64,000 nt of DNA from Acetobacter fabarum. GTDB lineage: Bacteria > Pseudomonadota > Alphaproteobacteria > Acetobacterales > Acetobacteraceae. The notes beneath the pieces are model-generated. The model did not search any database. It saw only the letters and a program-made list of their open reading frames with translations, and was not told the DNA's origin. Both the position numbers and the translations under genes were made by a program. Where the stretch lies: NCBI RefSeq assembly GCF_011516925.1, contig NZ_WOTG01000011.1, positions 1 to 64,000 on the forward strand, given 5' to 3'. Positions 19,697 to 30,027 of this stretch are shown here, in pieces (position 1 is the first letter of the stretch; the number at the start of each line of letters is the position of its first letter).

Positions 19697-20920
19697 ATGC
19701 GTCCCATGAGCACAATGCTTGATGACAAAACCCGGTCAATTGTTTCCGCCTGCGTTCCCGCCCTTGAAGCCCATGGGTTGGATATAACGCACGAAATGTA
19801 CCGGAGGCTTTTGGCTAATCCGGAAATTCGTGATTTATTCAACATGTCACACCAAAAGGATGGGGAGCAGCCCAAGGCCCTTGCCCTTGCCGTGCTGGCA
19901 TATGCCCGCAATATCAATAATCTGGGCGCGCTTGGCGCCATGGTTGAACGTATTGCCGAAAAACACGTTGGCCTCAACATTCTGCCAGAGCACTACCCCT
20001 TTGTAGGGGAAGCCCTGCTGGGTGCCATTGCCCACGTACTGGGCGATGCCGCAACGCCGGAAATTATGGATGCATGGGGCAAGGCATACTGGTTTCTGGC
20101 GGATGTTCTGATCGGCCGGGAAAAGCAGATCTATCAGGAACACGCAGACACTCCCGGAGGCTGGACCGGATGGCGCAGCTTTACGGTGCGCAAAATTGTG
20201 GTGGAAAGCAGCACAATCCGCTCGTTTGAACTCGTACCAAGCGACAATAAGCCCGTTATGCAGCACAAACCCGGCCAGTATCTGAGCTTCAAGCTTGATA
20301 TTCCCGGCCATGGGTCCCAGCGCCGCAACTACAGCATTTCATCCGCCCCGGCATCCGACCATTATCGCCTGAGCATCCGCAAGGCCGATGGTGGCGTGGT
20401 TTCCTCCTGGTTCCATGACACAGTCAGGGAAGGGGACGAATTGCAGGTTTCTGCCCCTGCGGGTGATTTTGTTTTCACATCTGAGCCAAACACAAAGAAC
20501 GTGCTCATCAGCGCGGGCGTTGGGTTGACACCCTTTATTTCCGCTTTAGGCGCAGTTGAAAAACTTCCCCACGGTCCGATTCACTTTGTGCATGGTGCGC
20601 ATGCCCCCGACACGCAGGCTTTTGCCCCCTATGTGCAAAAACTGGTGGCTGAAGGTGTTATCAAGGCCGATATTTTTTACAGTGCAGGCGCACCGGCAGA
20701 AACATCTCCACTGCCCGGGCTTGCTTTGCACTCTGGCCGGGTAACAGCCGAATGGCTGGCGACGCAGGTTCAGCCAGACGCGCATTACTGGGTCTGCGGG
20801 CCTGAGCAGTTCATGCTGGATACTATTCTGGCGCTTAAAGCGCAGGGCGTTGCCCCGGCACAGATTCATTACGAGTTCTTTGGTTCTGCATCGGATGCGC
20901 AGTTGCTCGCCGCAGCCTAA
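19697..20920 (+). CDS. hmp: Flavohaemoglobin nitric oxide dioxygenase
   Basis: The 407-residue protein oxidises NO with O2 and NAD(P)H to nitrate. The N-terminal globin domain (1-~140) holds the proximal haem histidine in EKHVGLNILPEHYPFVGE. The FAD domain carries RRNYSISSAP and the NAD domain GVGLTPFISALG and YWVCGPEQFM. The length is normal for Hmp. Starts at 19697, 19706 and 19715 are all possible (MRPMSTMLDD). It is a single gene with its own promoter. Confidence 0.95.
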   Translation: MRPMSTMLDDKTRSIVSACVPALEAHGLDITHEMYRRLLANPEIRDLFNMSHQKDGEQPKALALAVLAYARNINNLGALGAMVERIAEKHVGLNILPEHYPFVGEALLGAIAHVLGDAATPEIMDAWGKAYWFLADVLIGREKQIYQEHADTPGGWTGWRSFTVRKIVVESSTIRSFELVPSDNKPVMQHKPGQYLSFKLDIPGHGSQRRNYSISSAPASDHYRLSIRKADGGVVSSWFHDTVREGDELQVSAPAGDFVFTSEPNTKNVLISAGVGLTPFISALGAVEKLPHGPIHFVHGAHAPDTQAFAPYVQKLVAEGVIKADIFYSAGAPAETSPLPGLALHSGRVTAEWLATQVQPDAHYWVCGPEQFMLDTILALKAQGVAPAQIHYEFFGSASDAQLLAAA

Positions 20921-20958
20921 AGCGGGTTGCACGCAATACACGTTGCTGAAATGTTTAT

Positions 20959-21000
20959 AACAGGGCTGCCCACACATTTGTTTATGTGGGCAGCCCTGTT
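20959..21000 (+). repeat. Long inverted repeat behind hmp
   Basis: A perfect 16-bp stem (20959-20974 with 20985-21000) encloses a 10-nt loop, 38 bases after the hmp stop. No T tract follows, so it is a terminator-like or mRNA-protecting element. The rest of the gap to 21286 holds no convincing gene; it contains an AT-rich stretch (21115-21150). Confidence 0.5.
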
Positions 21001-21286
21001 GCCTTGTGGGCCTGCCTTACCTGCACGGTAAAATATCCGTGCTTTGCCGCCATCAGGGACACAACAATGTGCGGCGGCAACAACCATGAAAAACTTTCAG
21101 CACGGCCCCGCGTTGAATTATAAATAAAAATAATAAATAGGATAATCATTACCTTTACGCCCGGTATCAATACGCTATTTGCCACATAGCTAAAAAGTAA
21201 TTAGATAGCGTTTATCGCTCTGTTTCATATGGGCGAAGGTCAAAACCAAGTGCCTGAACCAAATACATCCTGCAAGGATATGAAAC

Positions 21287-21520
21287 ATGAGCAAGAGCAC
21301 AAAAGAATTTATTTTGTGGTTTTCAGCATTTCTGATTGTTGGTGGGATCATGTGGGGCGGGTCTAAGGTCCTGCATAATTACCGCCAGCAACAGTGGGAC
21401 CAGTTTGTTCTGGAACACCATTGCGTCATTACCGGCACGCAGCCGTCCACTGGATTTTTTACATCTGACCAAACCATTTATCAGTGTGACAACACCGGCA
21501 TTTATTACCGCAGTAAATAG
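21287..21520 (+). CDS. Small membrane-anchored protein of unknown function
   Basis: The 77-residue product has one N-terminal transmembrane helix (FILWFSAFLIVGGIMWGG) and a short exported or cytoplasmic tail with two cysteines (HHCVITGT and YQCDNTG) that could form a disulfide. AAGGA precedes the ATG at good spacing. No family was recognised. It stands alone between hmp and a convergent LysR gene. Confidence 0.6.
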   Translation: MSKSTKEFILWFSAFLIVGGIMWGGSKVLHNYRQQQWDQFVLEHHCVITGTQPSTGFFTSDQTIYQCDNTGIYYRSK

Positions 21521-21529
21521 TTCAGCCCC

Positions 21530-22459
21530 TCACGGGTTCTGGGCCAGAAAGGTGGAAGTCGCCATGTGCCGTTGCTGGCGACATTCCTCTGCCATAAAGT
21601 CAAGCAAGGCCCGCACTGCTGGCATAACGCCTTTGCGTGATGGAATAACCGCATGCACAAGGCCTGCACGGGGTGTCCACTGCGGCAGAGCCTGCATAAG
21701 CCGTCCGGCCTGAACATCCTTCCACACCATAATCGTTGGAAGCTGCACAATACCAACGCCTGCCAGCGCGGCCTCCCGCAGCACGGCCAGATCATCCGTT
21801 ACCAGCCGTGGTGTATGAAAAACCGTGGCAGACTGCCCCTGCTCATTTTCCAAACTCCAGCAGTGTTCTGCGGGGTTGGTATGAAAGTCCATGCTGGGGA
21901 AAGCAGCCAGATCGGCAGGAGTTGCCAACTGTGCCGCCAGTATGTCAGGCGCACCAACCAGACACTGCGTACTGGTATCCAAGACCCGCATGACAAGATC
22001 GGATGGAGCAATGGGGGGAAACCGCACCCGCACCGCAAGGTCATACCCCTCCTGCAGAACATCAACCCGCCGGTTTGTGCTCTCCAGTTGCAACGTAACG
22101 GAGGGATAACGCACCAGAAACCGGGATAAAATAGCCCCGAACTGAAAATTGAGTAATGCCACAGGGCAACTCATACGTATTAAGCCGCATGGCTCTGCTT
22201 GCAACTGTGCAATGGACTGCTCCGCCAGTTCCGCTTCAGCCAGCATGGCTTTGCAGTGCTCGTAAAACCGCAGCCCTGTTTGAGTGAGGGAAAAATGACG
22301 GGAAGAGCGTTGCAGCAGTCTGGTGTTCAAAAACGTTTCCAGCACAGCAATCCGGCGGCTTAACAGCGATTTTTGCACACCAATTGCTCGGGCGGCAGAT
22401 GAGAAGCCCCTATAGTCTACAACCTGAACAAAATAATAATAGTCGTTGAGGTCTCGCAT
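21530..22459 (-). CDS. LysR-family transcriptional regulator
   Basis: The ~309-residue product has the N-terminal winged helix-turn-helix DLNDYYYFVQVVDYRGFSSAARAIGVQKSLLSRRIAVLE and a LysR effector domain (GLIRMSCPVALLNFQFGAILSRFLVRYPSVTLQLE). The start at 22459 is chosen for the AGGA five bases upstream and the usual N-terminus; two further in-frame starts lie up to 22480. It is divergent from the pirin gene, which with the FMN reductase is the likely target (inference). Confidence 0.88.
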   Translation of the reverse strand: MRDLNDYYYFVQVVDYRGFSSAARAIGVQKSLLSRRIAVLETFLNTRLLQRSSRHFSLTQTGLRFYEHCKAMLAEAELAEQSIAQLQAEPCGLIRMSCPVALLNFQFGAILSRFLVRYPSVTLQLESTNRRVDVLQEGYDLAVRVRFPPIAPSDLVMRVLDTSTQCLVGAPDILAAQLATPADLAAFPSMDFHTNPAEHCWSLENEQGQSATVFHTPRLVTDDLAVLREAALAGVGIVQLPTIMVWKDVQAGRLMQALPQWTPRAGLVHAVIPSRKGVMPAVRALLDFMAEECRQQRHMATSTFLAQNP

Positions 22460-22583
22460 CGTCCTGCTCATGCAACGCAATGTTTCATTTGCAACTCTTT
22501 ATAGAACATTACACGACTTCTATGTTGAAGATAAGCAACAAGGGGCGGGAATTGCTGCCTGTTCCAACATCAGGAGGAAAACC

Positions 22584-23453
22584 ATGCACAAAAAAGTTCT
22601 GGGGCGTTACGGCAACGACCGCGGGCATTGGGTGGGAAATGGTTTTCCCGTCCGTTCCCTTTTTTCCTACTCCACTCTGGGTCAGCATCTTAGCCCGTTC
22701 CTGCTGCTTGATTATGCTGGTCCGCACCAGTTCCAGCCAACAGAAGAGCGCCGCGGGGTAGGGGAACACCCGCATCGGGGGTTTGAGACCGTCACAATTG
22801 TTTATGATGGAGAAGTCGAACACCGGGATTCCTCAGGTGGAGGCGGCACCATCGGCCCCGGCGATGTACAATGGATGACCGCAGGTAGTGGTATTGTGCA
22901 TCAGGAATTTCATTCCCCTGTCTATGCTGCCACCGGAGGTGCGTTCAGGATGGTCCAGCTCTGGGTTAACCTTCCGGCAAAGGACAAACAGGCTCCCCCT
23001 GCGTACCAGACGCTACTGGCCAAGGATATTCCCACAGTGGAGTTGCCTGATGGCGCTGGGTCCCTGCGCGTTATTGCGGGCGAATATGGGCACACTCAGG
23101 GGCCAGCCCGGGTGTTTTCCCCGCTGAATGTATGGGACGTGCAACTCGCACAGGGGGCATCGGTCACCCTGTCTCTGCCAGAAGGGCATAACGCGGCCGT
23201 TGTCTCTCTTGAAGGGCAGCTCAGTATTAATGACGCACAGGAACTTGGCAGTACGCAACTCGTTCTATTGGAACACAAAGGGACAGAGGTGAGCATTCAT
23301 GCGCATGTGCAAAGCAGCCTGCTGGTGCTGACCGGAGCCCCCCTTAACGAACCCATTGAAGGGTATGGTCCTTTTGTCATGAATACCCGTGCAGAAATCC
23401 GGCAGGCTATTGAAGACTTCAACAATGGCCGTTTTGGCGGAATCCCCAGTTAG
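22584..23453 (+). CDS. Pirin family protein
   Basis: This 289-residue bicupin has the N-terminal metal-site motif HPHRGFETVTIVYDGEVEHRDS and MTAGSGIVHQEFHS, which supply the His/His/His/Glu ligands of pirins (quercetinase-like iron proteins). AGGAGG stands 7 bases before the ATG at 22584, which decides the start. It is divergent from a LysR gene and followed by an NADPH-dependent FMN reductase, a pairing often seen in redox or quinone stress. Confidence 0.88.
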   Translation: MHKKVLGRYGNDRGHWVGNGFPVRSLFSYSTLGQHLSPFLLLDYAGPHQFQPTEERRGVGEHPHRGFETVTIVYDGEVEHRDSSGGGGTIGPGDVQWMTAGSGIVHQEFHSPVYAATGGAFRMVQLWVNLPAKDKQAPPAYQTLLAKDIPTVELPDGAGSLRVIAGEYGHTQGPARVFSPLNVWDVQLAQGASVTLSLPEGHNAAVVSLEGQLSINDAQELGSTQLVLLEHKGTEVSIHAHVQSSLLVLTGAPLNEPIEGYGPFVMNTRAEIRQAIEDFNNGRFGGIPS

Positions 23454-23510
23454 GCGGCCTTAACTCTTGGCCAAAAACACTCCGTTGCTTTGCAAAAAAG
23501 GACAAATCGC

Positions 23511-24080
23511 ATGACCCCTTCTGCAAACCTGCATTTTGTAACGCTTCTGGGGAGCCTACGCAGTGCTTCCCTTAACGCGGCCATTGCCCGTAGCCTGCCC
23601 CAACTTGCCCCAGAAGGGGTATCTATTTCCGCACTGGGTAGCATTGCCGATTTTCCCCATTACAGTCAGGACGTGCAGGAGAAGGGTTTCCCTCCTGCGG
23701 TGCTGAACATGGCGGAGCAGATTCAGGCTGCAGATGGCGTCATTATTGTGACACCTGAGTATAATTACTCCATACCCGGTGTGCTCAAAAACGCCATAGA
23801 CTGGCTCTCACGCATAACGCCCCAGCCTTTTGCCAAAAAACCCGTTGCCATTCAAACCGCATCACCCGGGCAGATTGGGGGCGCACGGGCGCAGTATCAT
23901 TTACGCCAGAGCCTTGTTTTTCTGGATGCTTTTGTTCTGAACAAACCTGAAGCCATGATCGGGCTTGCCACAAGCAAAATTGACCCACAAACACTGGCCC
24001 TGACAGATGAACCCACCCGTGAGTTCCTGACACGGCAGATTAGCGCACTGGCGGATCTGGCCCGAACACTACAGCGGTAG
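23511..24080 (+). CDS. NADPH-dependent FMN (quinone) reductase
   Basis: The 189-residue flavodoxin-like protein has the FMN phosphate loop LLGSLRSASLNAAIAR and the signature PEYNYSIPGVLKNAIDWLSR followed by KPVAIQTASPGQIGG (the ChrR/YieF group). It reduces quinones, dyes or metals with NAD(P)H. The start at 23511 has AAGGA upstream. It lies 57 bases after pirin and probably shares its transcript. Confidence 0.88.
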   Translation: MTPSANLHFVTLLGSLRSASLNAAIARSLPQLAPEGVSISALGSIADFPHYSQDVQEKGFPPAVLNMAEQIQAADGVIIVTPEYNYSIPGVLKNAIDWLSRITPQPFAKKPVAIQTASPGQIGGARAQYHLRQSLVFLDAFVLNKPEAMIGLATSKIDPQTLALTDEPTREFLTRQISALADLARTLQR

Positions 24081-24295
24081 TTTTTTATATGGCGGTCGAG
24101 CCAAACATACCCCTCACACGCTTGAGGGTGAGAGTAATTCGCATTACAAGGCGGTGCATTCGGATCTGTTCCAGATAAGGAAAGCCCGCCACCCATGCCT
24201 GTCGCGCCTTTAATGCCACCTCGCTCACGCAGAGCGCGCTTTATGGTGCCCTCACACGCAACGTGGAACAGGGCAGGGGGGCAGGCAGGCATTTT

Positions 24296-24568
24296 ATGGG
24301 CAAGCGTGTGAAAAACTCCCACGCTTATGCCTACCGCATTACGGCTGCGCTGCTGGTCTGGCTTGCTCTGGTGCTGTGGGGGTCTGCCCTTGTGGCCTTG
24401 TCCCCAGCAATATCTCAAGCCACCATTCCGGGGTATCGTGTTCTGGCCAGCGCGCTAGCGCCTTTTGGCATGGTATGGGCATTTTGGGTCCAAAGCCCCC
24501 TTTATGCTCTGTGTGGAAGTGCCGGGCTTGCAGCCTGTGGCGGGCTTTTTCTGGTGCTGCACGCATGA
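24296..24568 (+). CDS. Small membrane protein, DUF3649-like (iron-uptake operon)
   Basis: The 90-residue product has three hydrophobic segments. The pattern (AYRITAALLVWLALV ... PFGMVWAFWVQSP) resembles the small DUF3649-type proteins that precede PepSY iron reductases. Its stop overlaps the next start (ATGA). The 215-base gap upstream has no gene; around 24120-24150 GAGAGTAATTCGCATTAC weakly resembles a Fur site, which would fit iron control. Confidence 0.55.
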   Translation: MGKRVKNSHAYAYRITAALLVWLALVLWGSALVALSPAISQATIPGYRVLASALAPFGMVWAFWVQSPLYALCGSAGLAACGGLFLVLHA

Positions 24569-26010
24569 CCCCCGCACGCCGCTCCCGCTTGGCATGGCTG
24601 CACCGCTGGGCTGGGCTTGTAAGTGGGTGGGCAGCCTTTGCTATTTTCCTGACAGGCACGCTCGCACTATTTGACACCGAATTAACGCGCTGGATGCAGC
24701 CAGAAACCGCGATTATTCCCGACAAAACCTCGCCCACTCCCACCGCCATAGAGCATGCGCAGCAAATCCTGCGCGATGATGAGCGTGCAGGCGCGCCGCC
24801 TTCCTTTTTACTGTTACCAGATGCGCGTGACCCCACCTTACGCGTCCTGCATTATGATGGTCATAGTTTTGTTGGACCGGTTCTGGCCCCGCACACAGGC
24901 CAGCCAATTCCTGTTCGGCAGACAGAAGGGGGGAATTTTTTCTTTAACTTCCACTATACGCTGCACCTGCCAAACCCGTGGGGTGAGCGGTTGGTTGCAA
25001 TGATCGCCTTTGCGTTTGCTGCCTTGGTGCTTTCTGGTGTTCTGCTGCATCTTAAACGCCTTGTGCCAGATTATTTTACGCTCCGGCTCAAAGCTGCCCT
25101 GCCACGCAGCCTGCTGGACCTGCATGTTCTTACAGGGAGTGCCATGCTCCCTTTCCATATCATGATCACATGGTCCGGCCTGATCTTAACAGCGGAAAAC
25201 GCACTACCCGTCCTACAACTTGAGCAAGAAGCACCGACACAAGCTGAAGCTCCCCCGCAAAGTCCCACGCATTGGGCACCGCGGGCCTCTCTGGCGGTCA
25301 TGCTCCAGCAGGCACAGGCCCATTTGGGTTCGATGCCGTCTTATGTGTTGTTTGATGATGGCAAAACCATTTTCTCCGCCATTCAGCACGACAGCCTGAA
25401 TGCAAATGATCTGTCTGCCGAGTTCGATAGCCAAACGGGAGAGTTCCTGAGCCAAAGCAAAGAGCCATCACCTATCGAAAATGCGTTTTATACCCTGAAC
25501 GGCCTGCACCTTGCCCGCAGTATGGGACTACTGTTGCGTTGGCTCTGGTTTGCCGGCGGTCTGGCATCCAGCATTATGGTGGCCAGTGGCCTTGTCTATT
25601 ATACAGCAAGGCAGAAAAAACAGACCACACATGCCTTTGGTCTGGCAAAGCGTTTGAACATTGCACTGCTCGGAGGGCTTATTACCGCCTGCCTGAGCTT
25701 TTTTGTGCTGAACAGGCTCATCCCCGTCCAGTGGCAGGCTCGTGCCGCGCTGGAAGTGGCTGGCTTTTTTGGCGTATGGGCGAGTTGCCTTCTGCTGGTT
25801 ATGCTCATACCCATTAGCAAAAGCGCGCGCATAATCGCCTGGGCAACCGGTTTGATAGCTCTTGCGCTCCCGGTCATTGATGGTTTGAGCATGCCTTTAC
25901 AGGCGTGGGGGTCCATGCTGCATCTGACCGTTAACGGCACGTTCCTGTTAACGGGGCTAAGTGCCATGGGGAGTTTACGCTTTCTGCCCGTCTGGCGCAG
26001 CCATGACTGA
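24565..26010 (+). CDS. PepSY-associated transmembrane protein (siderophore-iron reductase type)
   Basis: The 481-residue inner-membrane protein starts with RRSRLAWLHRWAGLVSGWAAFAIFLTGTLALFDTEL, the typical first helix of PepSY_TM proteins. Further helices carry histidines (LLDLHVLTGSAMLPFHIMITWSGLI), probably haem ligands as in the FpvG/PiuB group that reduces ferric siderophores in the periplasm. The ATG at 24565 overlaps the upstream stop and is followed at once by the family N-terminus. The last 8 bases overlap the next gene. Confidence 0.8.
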   Translation: MTPARRSRLAWLHRWAGLVSGWAAFAIFLTGTLALFDTELTRWMQPETAIIPDKTSPTPTAIEHAQQILRDDERAGAPPSFLLLPDARDPTLRVLHYDGHSFVGPVLAPHTGQPIPVRQTEGGNFFFNFHYTLHLPNPWGERLVAMIAFAFAALVLSGVLLHLKRLVPDYFTLRLKAALPRSLLDLHVLTGSAMLPFHIMITWSGLILTAENALPVLQLEQEAPTQAEAPPQSPTHWAPRASLAVMLQQAQAHLGSMPSYVLFDDGKTIFSAIQHDSLNANDLSAEFDSQTGEFLSQSKEPSPIENAFYTLNGLHLARSMGLLLRWLWFAGGLASSIMVASGLVYYTARQKKQTTHAFGLAKRLNIALLGGLITACLSFFVLNRLIPVQWQARAALEVAGFFGVWASCLLLVMLIPISKSARIIAWATGLIALALPVIDGLSMPLQAWGSMLHLTVNGTFLLTGLSAMGSLRFLPVWRSHD

Positions 26011-26290
26011 AACAGTTTTGGGCCTGACCGAGAGCATAATTATTGCCGCCTGTATGCTCTGGGCCTGTAGCCTTGCTTTTGTGCGGAACAGGCTGGGATT
26101 TACCCGCAGCCTTCTACCCAAAAACCAGAGTGTTGCGTTACGTCTGTTTGCTCTGATCACATTCGGTTGTGCAATCAAAGTCAGTTTGGCGGCCCCAGCG
26201 GTTCCTGCGCTGGCAGTCTGTATTATGCTGCTCTCCGTAAACAGCGTCATCTTTGCAGTTATTTTCTGCTTTCTTGAAAAAAAACGATAA
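26003..26290 (+). CDS. Small membrane protein, DUF3325-like
   Basis: The 95-residue product has three hydrophobic helices and a basic tail (FCFLEKKR). Position and hydropathy match the DUF3325 proteins that follow PepSY reductases in iron-uptake operons. The start overlaps the PepSY gene by 8 bases. The family call rests on context as much as on sequence. Confidence 0.5.
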   Translation: MTETVLGLTESIIIAACMLWACSLAFVRNRLGFTRSLLPKNQSVALRLFALITFGCAIKVSLAAPAVPALAVCIMLLSVNSVIFAVIFCFLEKKR

Positions 26291-26380
26291 CTGCAAACCG
26301 CTAAAACCAACATGCAGGGGCGCTCCCCATACGGTGGCCATGCGGCACAACACAAAGCCATAGCCAAGCACGCGGCAGGA

Positions 26381-26400
26381 TACTATACTCCCCTATAGTA
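26381..26400. promoter_or_regulatory. FrmR operator
   Basis: TACTATA-CTCCCC-TATAGTA is a perfect dyad with a C/G-rich centre 18 bases before frmR. It has the TACT-(C/G)n-AGTA layout bound by the RcnR/CsoR family, so FrmR should bind it and repress frmRA until formaldehyde appears. Confidence 0.8.
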
Positions 26401-26418
26401 AAAGGACGAACATGCAGA

Positions 26419-26694
26419 ATGCCCCATACACCAGAAGATAAGAAAAAAGCGCTTACCCGCCTGCGGCGGATCCGTGGGCAGTGCGACGCGCTGGAACGGG
26501 CCTTGGAGGCTGGGTCGGACTGTGCTCCCGTGCTTCAGCAACTTGCGGCAATACGCGGCGCGGTTAACGGCCTCATGTCCGAAGTCATGGGGATGTATGT
26601 GCATGAGGAGTTTGGTTCTGGCCAAGACCTTAATGCGGAAAAAAAGAAAAGCATCGACACCATTCTGTCCCTCGTACGCACCTATCTGAAATAA
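26419..26694 (+). CDS. frmR: Formaldehyde-responsive repressor FrmR
   Basis: This 91-residue all-helical DUF156/CsoR-family protein keeps Pro2 and Cys35 (MPHTPEDKKK...GSDC), the two residues cross-linked by formaldehyde in the Escherichia coli homologue. RLRRIRGQCDALERALE and IRGAVNGLMSEVMG are typical. The ATG at 26419 is the one that exposes Pro2. It is followed 15 bases later by frmA; its operator is at 26381-26400. Confidence 0.9.
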   Translation: MPHTPEDKKKALTRLRRIRGQCDALERALEAGSDCAPVLQQLAAIRGAVNGLMSEVMGMYVHEEFGSGQDLNAEKKKSIDTILSLVRTYLK

Positions 26695-27819
<1,125 letters not shown>

Positions 27820-27834
27820 GTTTATCGCGTCCCT

Positions 27835-27872
27835 GTTTCTCCCTTTATTTCTTACGAAACTGAGGGAGAAAC
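27835..27872. terminator. Hairpin between converging frmA and PepSY genes
   Basis: A 10-bp perfect stem (GTTTCTCCCT at 27835-27844 with 27863-27872) has an 18-nt loop. It lies in the 63-base gap between converging genes and may act in both directions, although T tracts are poor. Confidence 0.4.
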
Positions 27873-27882
27873 ATCATACTGG

Positions 27883-29457
27883 TCAGGCAGACAGCCTGCA
27901 CGTGGACCGCTTGACCGAGCGCAGCAAAAAGCAGCCCAGCACCAGCGCCACCATGCCAACCCCAAGAGAGGGTAAAATTGCTCGTCCCTCGACCATGGCA
28001 ATAAGCACGGCCGGGACAATGGCAATGTTGGCACACCCCGCCACACAGAACAGTAATGGATCACGCTGGTTTTCACGCAGGAGAAAAGCCAGGCTCATAC
28101 ATAACAAAAACACCGTATAATATACGAGCGATGCCTGAGCATAAGTGCCCCCCAAGGGCCAGAATGGTGCGCATAGAAGTAAAATGGCAATGCCTGTTAT
28201 GCACCCCGTAATACATCCGGTTGTCAGGCAGGAAAGCAGCCATGTGGCACGTGTTTGCGGGTTGCCGGCCTGCTGTTCGCGTTTTTGCCGCGCAATAATC
28301 CACAACCGGCAGCCAGTATAAAACAAAAAGGCCCCCCCCAGCCCAAGGCAATAGTAACCCCAGCGCACGGGAAGGCCGCCATAACTCCCAAAATGCAGGG
28401 CGACAAACGCGGTCAGTGCCGCAAATCCGGCAGACTGATGGCCCGGCAGATAATCTGCCGATAGAACCTTGCCACTGGCCGGGTCCACTACAGCAAAACC
28501 ATTCGAGGCTCCACGTGTGGGGTAACGCTCATCATGCCCTGTGATTCTGAGCGTTGTTCGGCTTTTTCCTCTGTTTGACTGCGTTGTATACTCCAGCGTA
28601 TCGGCAACAAATCCGGGGGCCTGCTTCTGTAATTCTACCAGAATGGCTTGTGGTGGCATCTGGCCTTCAAAGCTTACGGTACGGGTTCCGTTGCCTTTGC
28701 TTCTATCCCCAGCGTGACCATGCTGTTGCGCAGGACCATGTGCCACCGGCTGCCCCTGCTGGAACAGTTTGCCTTGCAGGGCGAAAATAGGCTCGTGAAA
28801 CGCAAAGACAACGGCTGTTGCCGCAATAATAAAATGAAAGGGCAGTGAAAAGACCCCAACAAGATTGTGCAGGTCCAGCCAGACCTTGCGCGTTGCACTG
28901 CCGAACCTGAGGGCAAACAGCATTTTTTTGAGTGCTGGCAAAAATGCGATCACGCCGGACACCAGTGCCAGAAAATAGCCTACAGCCACACCCCCCATCG
29001 TGTAACGCGCTGCCGTATGCGGCAAAGGCAGACCGATCTGTTCATGCAACTGGTCAATAAAAAAAGGGATTTCTGATGGACGGCTGACAAGCGTGTGCAA
29101 CTCCCCGTCAGGCGAGAGCGCGGCAAGCACATAATCCTGCGGACCGTGGCCCCTATGCGTTGGATCCTGTGGCCACATAAGACGGGCAGGGCGTGCGTTA
29201 TCCGGATTAACAACTACTGTATAATGGCTGCTTGCATCCGGGTATTCGGCAAAGGCTTTTTGCAAAAGCTGGGGCGTATCCGCCAGTTCCACTGGTTGGG
29301 GCAGAGAGGGAGCGGGCGTAAGCCAGACCTGTAAGGGCTGTTCAAACATGCTTATGGAGCCCGCATAAAACGCCACAAACAGGAACAGACTACAAAGAAT
29401 ACCGACCCAGCTATGAACCTCCCGGTAAACCTGCACAATATCGGGGCGGATTTTCAT
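27883..29457 (-). CDS. PepSY-associated transmembrane protein, second copy
   Basis: The 524-residue membrane protein begins RPDIVQVYREVHSWVGILCSLFLFVAFYAGSISMFEQPL, the PepSY_TM first helix, and has the DLHNLVGVFSLPFHFIIAATAVVFAFHEP segment with candidate haem histidines. Four extra hydrophobic helices follow residue ~370, making it larger than the copy at 24565. The start overlaps the upstream small gene by ATGA. The likely role is periplasmic ferric-siderophore reduction, as for FpvG-type proteins. Confidence 0.8.
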   Translation of the reverse strand: MKIRPDIVQVYREVHSWVGILCSLFLFVAFYAGSISMFEQPLQVWLTPAPSLPQPVELADTPQLLQKAFAEYPDASSHYTVVVNPDNARPARLMWPQDPTHRGHGPQDYVLAALSPDGELHTLVSRPSEIPFFIDQLHEQIGLPLPHTAARYTMGGVAVGYFLALVSGVIAFLPALKKMLFALRFGSATRKVWLDLHNLVGVFSLPFHFIIAATAVVFAFHEPIFALQGKLFQQGQPVAHGPAQQHGHAGDRSKGNGTRTVSFEGQMPPQAILVELQKQAPGFVADTLEYTTQSNRGKSRTTLRITGHDERYPTRGASNGFAVVDPASGKVLSADYLPGHQSAGFAALTAFVALHFGSYGGLPVRWGYYCLGLGGAFLFYTGCRLWIIARQKREQQAGNPQTRATWLLSCLTTGCITGCITGIAILLLCAPFWPLGGTYAQASLVYYTVFLLCMSLAFLLRENQRDPLLFCVAGCANIAIVPAVLIAMVEGRAILPSLGVGMVALVLGCFLLRSVKRSTCRLSA

Positions 29458-29753
29458 GCCGTCGTAACTTTCGCCAGTATTTCAAACAGACCCCAGACAA
29501 GCATGGCCGCTCCGCCCAGTACGACCCATGCGCGCAGGCCAGAACGAAACAGGAAACAACTCCCCATAACGCCAAGCCACACCAGAACGGCCAGCCACAT
29601 TAAAAACTGGGCTGAAGCCGTCCGCGGCTCCCCCGCGGTGCCGCACAGCAACCCCACTATCGCCATGCAGCCAAAGGAGAACATTATTCCCGGCACAATG
29701 CCTGCCACCAGCTTGGCAAGCCACTGCTTGTTAGTGAGCGGCAAGTCAGTCAT
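29454..29753 (-). CDS. Small membrane protein of iron-reductase operon
   Basis: The 99-residue product has three hydrophobic helices. WLAKLVAGIVPGIMFSFG and MWLAVLVWLGVMGSCFLFRSGLRAWVVLGG resemble the ~100-residue proteins often labelled iron transporter beside PepSY reductases. The start at 29753 is chosen because it overlaps the preceding gene by 8 bases and begins a normal N-terminus. It overlaps the PepSY gene by 4 bases. Confidence 0.6.
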   Translation of the reverse strand: MTDLPLTNKQWLAKLVAGIVPGIMFSFGCMAIVGLLCGTAGEPRTASAQFLMWLAVLVWLGVMGSCFLFRSGLRAWVVLGGAAMLVWGLFEILAKVTTA

Positions 29754-30027
29754 GACCGTTTTTTCCAGACTGGAGCATGGCCATAACCAGCGGGAAAAAG
29801 CTGCAAACCACCATGAGAAGGAGCACGACCATAAAACAGGCACTCATCGTGCTTTCCACACCTCCAAGCATGCACACCGCCAGCACACCCAACCCCATGG
29901 CGGCAGACTGGCAAAACCGTGCATGAGGTCTACGCGTGAAAATACGCTGGTTTTTGGATGAAAGGTAAAACAGCACTCCACACAGCAGAGTGCAGCCTCC
30001 GGCGCCAAGCAGAAGCAGGGCAGACAT
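29746..30027 (-). CDS. Small membrane protein of iron-reductase operon
   Basis: The 93-residue product has three hydrophobic segments (ALLLLGAGGCTLLCGVLFYL; AAMGLGVLAVCMLGG; FMVVLLLMVVCSFFPLVMA), a DUF3325-like arrangement with a SSKNQRIF link after helix 1. GGAGG lies 6-7 bases before the ATG at 30027, and that ATG overlaps the upstream stop (TGATG). The exact function is unknown; context indicates iron acquisition. Confidence 0.6.
   Translation of the reverse strand: MSALLLLGAGGCTLLCGVLFYLSSKNQRIFTRRPHARFCQSAAMGLGVLAVCMLGGVESTMSACFMVVLLLMVVCSFFPLVMAMLQSGKNGHD

Noticed and set aside
20982-21185. Leftward 67-residue frame behind hmp, with an AT-rich Fur-like sequence near 21130-21150
   Set aside because: The frame runs into the hmp inverted repeat, has no clear ribosome binding site, and the Fur match is weak and not placed before any other gene.
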